Assembly: GCA_958496175.1 (NCBI GenBank)
Contig: OY292278.1
Location: 19,034,001-19,098,000, forward strand
Length of the DNA: 64,000 nucleotides
Source of the DNA: Sisyra terminalis
Taxonomy: Eukaryota > Arthropoda > Insecta > Neuroptera > Sisyridae
Direction of reading: 5' to 3'
Shown here: positions 61,267 to 64,000 of the stretch, one piece after another
How the letters are laid out: every line of letters begins with the position of its first letter
Numbering within the stretch: the first letter of the stretch is position 1
The notes under the pieces: generated by a model
The model's input: the letters and a program-made list of their open reading frames with translations, nothing else
Databases searched by the model: none
Told to the model about the DNA's origin: nothing
Position numbers and translations under genes: made by a program

Positions 61267-61641
61267 GGGGTACCGGAAAAAAATGTCGTTTTTTCAATGA
61301 AAGATTTGAATGCTCAATTTTTCTTTATTCACCAAATTATATTATAAAATATAATTTCCCTTGTTGGATAAAATCTTCTCCCACCTTTCTGGTCAAGGTT
61401 TGTAAATTACACAGGTTGCACCATTAAAAAAAATTTTGAAATTGAATTAGTCTGAAGATATGTACGAATTTCTTCTGGACACGTCACGTAGCCACCATGA
61501 GGCCACCTGTGTATTTTATAAACCTTGCTTTCTGGTAACATTTTGATACCTTTGTCATGAAACATCGTAAGTTTTGAACGAAAATATTCGTCTGAGCATT
61601 CAAATCTTTAATTGAAAAATGACAGTCTTTTCCGGTACCCC
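61267..61641 (-). mobile_element. Internally deleted mariner-type element
   Basis: Inverted ends of about 50 bases: GGGGTACCGGAAAAAAATG at the left, and at the right, read on the minus strand, GGGGTACCGGAAAAGACTG; both continue AAAGATTTGAATGCTCA. Flanks are TATT on both sides, which contains the TA expected for mariner. On the minus strand near 61405-61345 TRKVGEDFIQQGKLYF matches the last residues of mariner transposases (RW.kcIe..G.YF). The catalytic part is deleted, so it is non-autonomous. Confidence 0.72.
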
Positions 61642-61649
61642 TATTATAT

Positions 61650-62083
61650 TTATTTTAAAAATCCTTCAAGTCGAAGCATACAATATTAAAAACCGAAAAT
61701 CGGGTCAAAATTTGTCTTTTAATTTAATCTGTGACTTAATTTGAAGATTCAATAAATTTCACAGATTAAAATCGGTACAGCGGTTTCAGAAATTAGCGTA
61801 GACGAAAATCGTGCCATGGGATTGTTATATTTTTATATTAATAATGTATCTAATTTTTTAACTAAAATTTAAATAAAAATTTTCTCTTCTTTTTAGAAAA
61901 AGAAGAGTTTAATGAGTTGCTATTTATTGCGACCGAAAGAAGACCCAAACTTCTGTAGGTGAAGTGATTTCTGTAAATAACAATGAAAATTGAAAGACTA
62001 GATTTTCCTTTATTTTCAAATAACGATTGAATAAAGCCTCATGACAATGAAGCTTAGTTGTTATCAAATTTGTATTGTTCCAG
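61650..62083 (+). other. Intron or 5' region of the dipeptidase gene
   Basis: Ends in a good 3' splice site (TTGTATTGTTCCAG, last base 62083). An in-frame ATG at 62041 lies inside this putative intron, so it could serve as a start only if the acceptor is not used. Confidence 0.45.
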
Positions 62084-62409
62084 GATTTGATTTATCCACT
62101 CGTCATTGGTGGGTAATTGTAACAGTATTACTATTAGCAGCCGCCGCTGGATTTGGAGTTCCCATCGCTTTACGCATAAGCGCTGGCGCCTCTCTCGAAG
62201 AGCGAATGGAGTTCGCATCCCGTTTACTCCAGGAAGTGCCTCTCATTGACGGCCACAACGACCTGCCATGGAACATTCGCAAATTCCTCCACAACAGACT
62301 AAAAGATTTCAAGTTCGGTGAAGACTTGAGAAACGTTTCGCCATGGTCTCAAAGTGCCTGGTCCCACACCGACTTGCCACGACTAAAACAGGGTCACATC
62401 GCCGCACAG
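62084..62409 (+). CDS. Membrane dipeptidase (family M19), N-terminal exon
   Basis: Renal-type dipeptidases hydrolyse dipeptides with a two-zinc centre at the cell surface. The exon lies between an acceptor (..TTCCAG at 62083) and donor GTTAGT (62410). It gives TRHWW, a hydrophobic segment VIVTVLLLAAAAGFGVPIAL (a likely membrane anchor), ERMEFASRLLQEVPLIDGHNDLPWNIR, where H-x-D of GHND binds zinc, and SAWSHTDLPRLKQGHIAAQ, closely matching the family's T D l p R l r . G . v g a Q. The next exon (ending FWS.Y...) is outside the window. An alternative start at 62041 (MTMKLS) is possible in the same frame. Codon use is GC-rich compared with the surroundings. No break; presumably functional. Confidence 0.88.
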
Positions 62410-63680
62410 GTTAGTCCCTAAATACATTAATGAAGCTTTCAAGTTGGCAAACAAAGAGGGATGACAAAATCATTTGATATTCACCGCAACAATGATTTGT
62501 TTGCCTATAGCTGGCAGGGTTGAGGGAGAGAGAAAGCGACACGTTTAGATTAGTTTTGATGTTTAAATTCATTTTAGCTTAGTCGAGATTAATTTATCTG
62601 AAACACACGGTTTTAGGGGATGTTATTGACGACAGAAATAACCTTTGCAGTCGCTGACAATCTCCCTTTTATCCCATATCAGGCTGATGTAGTGTAATAT
62701 ATTTATGTGCCTGTTGTCTATTGTTGATAGTAGGCAACTGTAAGTTGTGATAAAGAATGAAAGCCTACAAATGGAGTCTATGTAAAATATATATCATGAT
62801 AATATTAATTTGCTGATATGACTCGAACGTGTTTCGCGGTAGATAATAATTATTATCACAATACAGCTACTAATTTCTTGCTGTTTATATTAACAGTAGC
62901 ATTGACTTTTGGCAAAATAAAAACTTTATTTATGTTATCTTAAAATCAACCATAAATTATCTAATTTCCACAGATAATCAAAGCTATTTTTATGAATTAT
63001 CAGATCTTTTCCGTAGGTCGTTAAAAATAGTGATTTTTGAACCCCAAAATAGACGGTTTACCGGAAAATACATTCCATTCTTTAATATACAATTAAAACA
63101 AAAAAAATTGTTACAACTTTTGATTTTAAATCAATGATATAATCAGCCTCAATAGCATCAGCATTTTGACATCTAGTGTATAAATTTTTAAAGCCAAATT
63201 AGTAAAAATCAATTGATTACGAATAGTCTAGGATCCCACTGCAGAAAAGTGTAGTGATCGAGTTTATGTTAAAAACCTAATTTTTACGCATATTAATCAT
63301 CAGGAGAATAAGTATCTACTAGGTTGCCTATCAAAATTTGGCCGCTTGTATTTTTAATTAAATTATTTTTAATTGATTTGTTCGCAAAAATTTAATTGAT
63401 TTGTTTTTAAAATAAAATATCGTCCACTTCACAGCAATACATATTAAGACTTTGAAAAGTCAGGGTTGCCGTTGCGCATTTGGTCGCACCTCTTCGCAGC
63501 CAGGTGTAAACAGGTATGATTTTGGGCCCTTTTTACGTTCATAACGTGCATTTATGATTTATATATCAAATTAAAGCTAATTTGTTTCTCATTATTATGA
63601 TAAACGGTTGCCTAAATAAATCTGGCCGCAAATACGGGTTGCTGGCTGCTAAAGATGGTAAATATTAAAAATAGAGTGAA
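62410..63680 (+). other. Dipeptidase intron
   Basis: Begins with the GTTAGT donor. AT-rich; near 63300-63660 GGTTGCCTA(T)(A)A..TGGCCGC occurs twice, probably repeat sequence tied to the minus-strand frame that follows. No exon found. Confidence 0.45.
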
Positions 63681-63686
63681 AAAGAG

Positions 63687-63989
63687 CTAGCGCGTAACAA
63701 CACCAGTCATACGAGGACAGCGATTGGCAGCTATACGACGTTTTAAAGCCAATGCACATGCGTTGGATGCTAGTGTTCTCAACCACTCAAGTACTTCCGG
63801 AGTATTTTTTAAACAAAGTTCTATCAATATTAATTCTGCTACTTTTCCAAATGTTTGTGGCAAAGTAGACCCAATTTGATATAAATAATAGAAACCATCA
63901 ATGATTTCTATGTCGACTTGTCCGGGATTAGCTGGTGCAATCTTTGCTGTCAATTGTTTACTTAGAGTTGACTTATCCGTCTTCATCAT
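63687..63989 (-). CDS. Uncharacterised 100-residue frame within the dipeptidase intron
   Basis: Starts MMKTDKSTLSKQLTAK, then VDIEIIDGFYYLYQIGSTLP, QTFGKVAELILIELC and EVLEWLRTLASNACALALKRR. The DGFY.L...G..PQTFG..AE.IL..L segment recalls uncharacterised, repeat-associated proteins scattered through arthropod genomes, but I cannot name a family. It lies on the opposite strand within the dipeptidase intron and its codon use is less AT-biased than chance frames nearby. It may be part of a mobile element running past the window, or a degraded copy. No splice sites or terminal repeats seen. Confidence 0.4.
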   Translation of the reverse strand: MMKTDKSTLSKQLTAKIAPANPGQVDIEIIDGFYYLYQIGSTLPQTFGKVAELILIELCLKNTPEVLEWLRTLASNACALALKRRIAANRCPRMTGVVTR

Positions 63990-64000
63990 GTCGCCTGAGC

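Noticed and set aside
62103..62312. 69-codon minus-strand frame
   Set aside because: Antisense shadow of the dipeptidase exon.

Overview
This is an AT-rich, intron- and transposon-dominated stretch of an animal nuclear genome, almost certainly an insect. The clearest intact gene is a three-exon glutathione S-transferase of the insect epsilon/delta type (minus strand, 26650-27433), with introns of only 56 and 62 bases. Near the right edge lies one exon of a membrane dipeptidase (peptidase family M19, plus strand, about 62084-62409). A third coding piece, an isolated 160-base exon at 33443-33602 (plus strand), has strong splice signals and one open frame but no start codon, so it must belong to a long-intron gene I cannot name. 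The order of the insect is not determined by anything I can read; a beetle would fit but is a guess.

The rest is a transposon graveyard. It holds five decayed reverse-transcriptase fragments of jockey-like LINEs (about 10.6, 16.3, 20.3, 23.6 and 44.7 kb). There are also remains of Tc1/mariner elements (31.7, 42.1 and 61.3 kb), a hAT MITE with an 8-base target duplication (11164-11619), a hAT-like transposase fragment (19802-20134) and piggyBac-like MITEs in TTAA sites (4657-5382, and a decayed relative at 30.6 kb). A tRNA-derived SINE family has five copies. Two solo LTRs of one LTR-retrotransposon family (1616-2062 plus, 54837-55338 minus) are both flanked by ATAT.

The most interesting layer is a group of Penelope-like element (PLE) relics that carry hammerhead-ribozyme motifs. 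At 54.3-55.66 kb a decayed minus-strand PLE reads from the end of the reverse transcriptase (IYRKPT) into a GIY-YIG endonuclease (GIYKI...CxxC...YIG). Only 7 bases after its stop codon stands a complete hammerhead core (CTGATGA - stem II - GAAAC - GTC). Related hammerheads of at least two other subfamilies sit in large inverted repeats at 0.14-0.57, 13.7-14.1 and 49.87-50.56 kb, with three cores (467-500, 49936-49968 and 54305-54339) looking intact. A solo LTR is nested inside the PLE coding region.

Long stretches between these items show no recognisable coding or structural signal; they are listed as blocks. None of the short open frames there has codon bias, splice context or family motifs that would support a gene.
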